Positions 63,321 to 64,000 of a DNA stretch of 64,000 nucleotides are shown here, piece after piece (position 1 is the first letter of the stretch; each line of letters opens with the position of its first letter). Under the pieces are notes generated by a model. That model was not told the DNA's origin. It ran no database searches and saw only the letters and a list, made by a program, of their open reading frames with translations. This DNA is from an uncultured Lachnospiraceae bacterium (GTDB taxonomy: Bacteria; Bacillota; Clostridia; Lachnospirales; Lachnospiraceae), in NCBI GenBank assembly GCA_946615865.1, contig CAMOIJ010000006.1, positions 34,299 to 98,298 of the forward strand, given 5' to 3'. A program made the position numbers and the translations under genes.

Positions 63321-64000
63321 CTATTCCTTCTGGCTCATCACGCCTTCTTCGATGTGCAGCGTATAGTCGCAGATGTCCAGCGCCGCGCGCCTGTGTGTCA
63401 CGATGATGCAGGTCTTGTCCCGCATCTTCGAAATATTCTTCAGAAGCTTTGCCTCCGTCTTCTCATCCAGGGCCGAGGTCGCCTCGTCCAGCAGCAGGAT
63501 CGGCGCCTTGGTTAACAGCGCCCTGGCAACAGCCACTCTCTGTGCCTGCCCCTCGGACAGGCCAACGCCCCGCTCGCCGAGCACCGCGTCGTATCCGATG
63601 TCCTCCACAACAGCCGTCAAACACGCCGCGTCCACAGCCGCCTGGATCTCCTCGTCTGTCGCCGAGTCCGTAAACATCGTCAGATTGTCTCGCAGCGTCC
63701 CTGAGAACAGCGTATTTCCTTGGGGAACATACGCGAACAGTGCCCGCGTGCCCCTCGAAGCCGGCACCTCCAGGTCTCCCGCCCGGAACAGCATGCGGCC
63801 CTTTGTCGGCCTATAAATTCCAAGAAGAAGCTGGAACAGCGATGTTTTGCCGCCTCACGAGATCCCCGTCAGCGCCATGAAGTCGCCCCTCTTGATCGTC
63901 CAGTTCACGTGCTGCAGAACTTCCTCGATTCCATCATCATACTTAAACGTAATGTCGTCCATCACGATCTCGTCAAAAGAGTGAAGCACCTCACCCTCTT
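63321..64000 (-). pseudogene. Third ABC exporter ATPase, interrupted by in-frame TGA in Walker A, partial at right edge
   Basis: The ATPase half of an exporter read from the window edge: IEEVLQHVNWTIKRGDF, then MALTGIS, TGA (63857-63855), and GGKTSLFQLLLGIY. The TGA replaces a Gly of the Walker A loop (GIS-G-GGKTS). Downstream the frame continues intact with LSEGQAQRVAVARAL (a signature variant, SEG for SGG), ILLLDEATSALDEKTE and the H-loop His of IIVTHRRAA, ending VMSQKE. If the stop is real, no functional ATPase can be made. The first half is outside the window. It precedes the RsbU-like gene by 3 nt. Confidence 0.85.

Noticed and set aside
63855..63857. Selenocysteine at the TGA of the Walker A loop
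   Set aside because: The position is a structural Gly in the family; no SECIS-like reason or redox role is apparent.
55708..64000. UGA recoded as an amino acid throughout the genome
   Set aside because: Many genes here end in TGA (tadA, the DUF624 partner, the large glucosaminidase), and one of the three stops is TAA.

Overview
The window looks like chromosome of a G+C-rich anaerobic clostridium, most likely a Lachnospiraceae member. Evidence: a large (Alu-containing) SRP RNA, choline-binding-type wall repeats, an MsmX/UgpC-type sugar ATPase, class III ribonucleotide reductase with NrdR boxes, several radical SAM enzymes, VanZ and LCP proteins, and an NHLM-type peptide export locus. The placement is inferred from gene content only; no 16S rRNA gene is present.

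Layout. 1-3.7 kb (minus): a TPR/P-loop protein running off the left edge, rsmA and tatD. 3.7-9.7 kb (plus): tRNA-Lys(CTT), two secreted glucosaminidases with wall-binding repeats, tadA, SRP RNA and a PflX-like radical SAM protein. 9.7-17.5 kb (minus): a CdaR/PucR regulator, msmX, a DUF624 membrane protein with a secreted partner, metG, a SEC-C methionine aminopeptidase and a phosphoesterase. 17.5-27.3 kb (minus): a surface-glycopolymer cluster with an F420-dehydrogenase-beta-like protein, a flippase carrying a ferredoxin tail, a pyruvyl transferase, a Stealth phosphotransferase, an epimerase, an IspD/TarI-type cytidylyltransferase, a CDP-alcohol phosphotransferase and two glycosyltransferases. 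27.5-33.3 kb (minus): lactate permease, a permuted membrane GH3 glycosidase and an aldose epimerase. 33.4-35.4 kb (plus): a YtrA-type GntR regulator with ABC ATPase and permease, followed by a short repeat array.

35.9-44.1 kb (minus): a large membrane protein, a thioredoxin-reductase-like flavoprotein, nrdD with a fused redoxin, nrdG, and a DUF4037/TPR pair. 44.2-45.9 kb (plus): a YdcF-like protein and a HAD phosphatase. 46-53.4 kb (minus): VanZ, a phosphoribosyltransferase, a transglutaminase-like lipoprotein, a 5'-truncated cytidylyltransferase, and the amino-sugar genes glmS, nagB and glmM. 53.6-64 kb (minus): an LCP protein, a signal-peptidase-like protein, and an NHLM-type export locus (peptidase/ABC exporter, second ABC exporter, membrane-fusion-like protein, phosphoesterase, RsbU-type phosphatase, third ABC exporter running off the right edge).

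The most striking observation is that all three ABC exporters of this last locus carry exactly one in-frame stop codon in otherwise well-preserved frames: one in the C39 peptidase domain, one in a membrane domain and one inside a Walker A motif. The neighbouring phosphoesterase also appears to lack its GNHE segment. Either the exporter locus is recently inactivated or these are sequence errors; readthrough is less likely. Other items worth a second look are the flippase-ferredoxin fusion, a CDP-alcohol transferase without the usual last Asp, NrdD with its own redoxin beside a TrxB-like protein, and a 62-63 bp repeat array.
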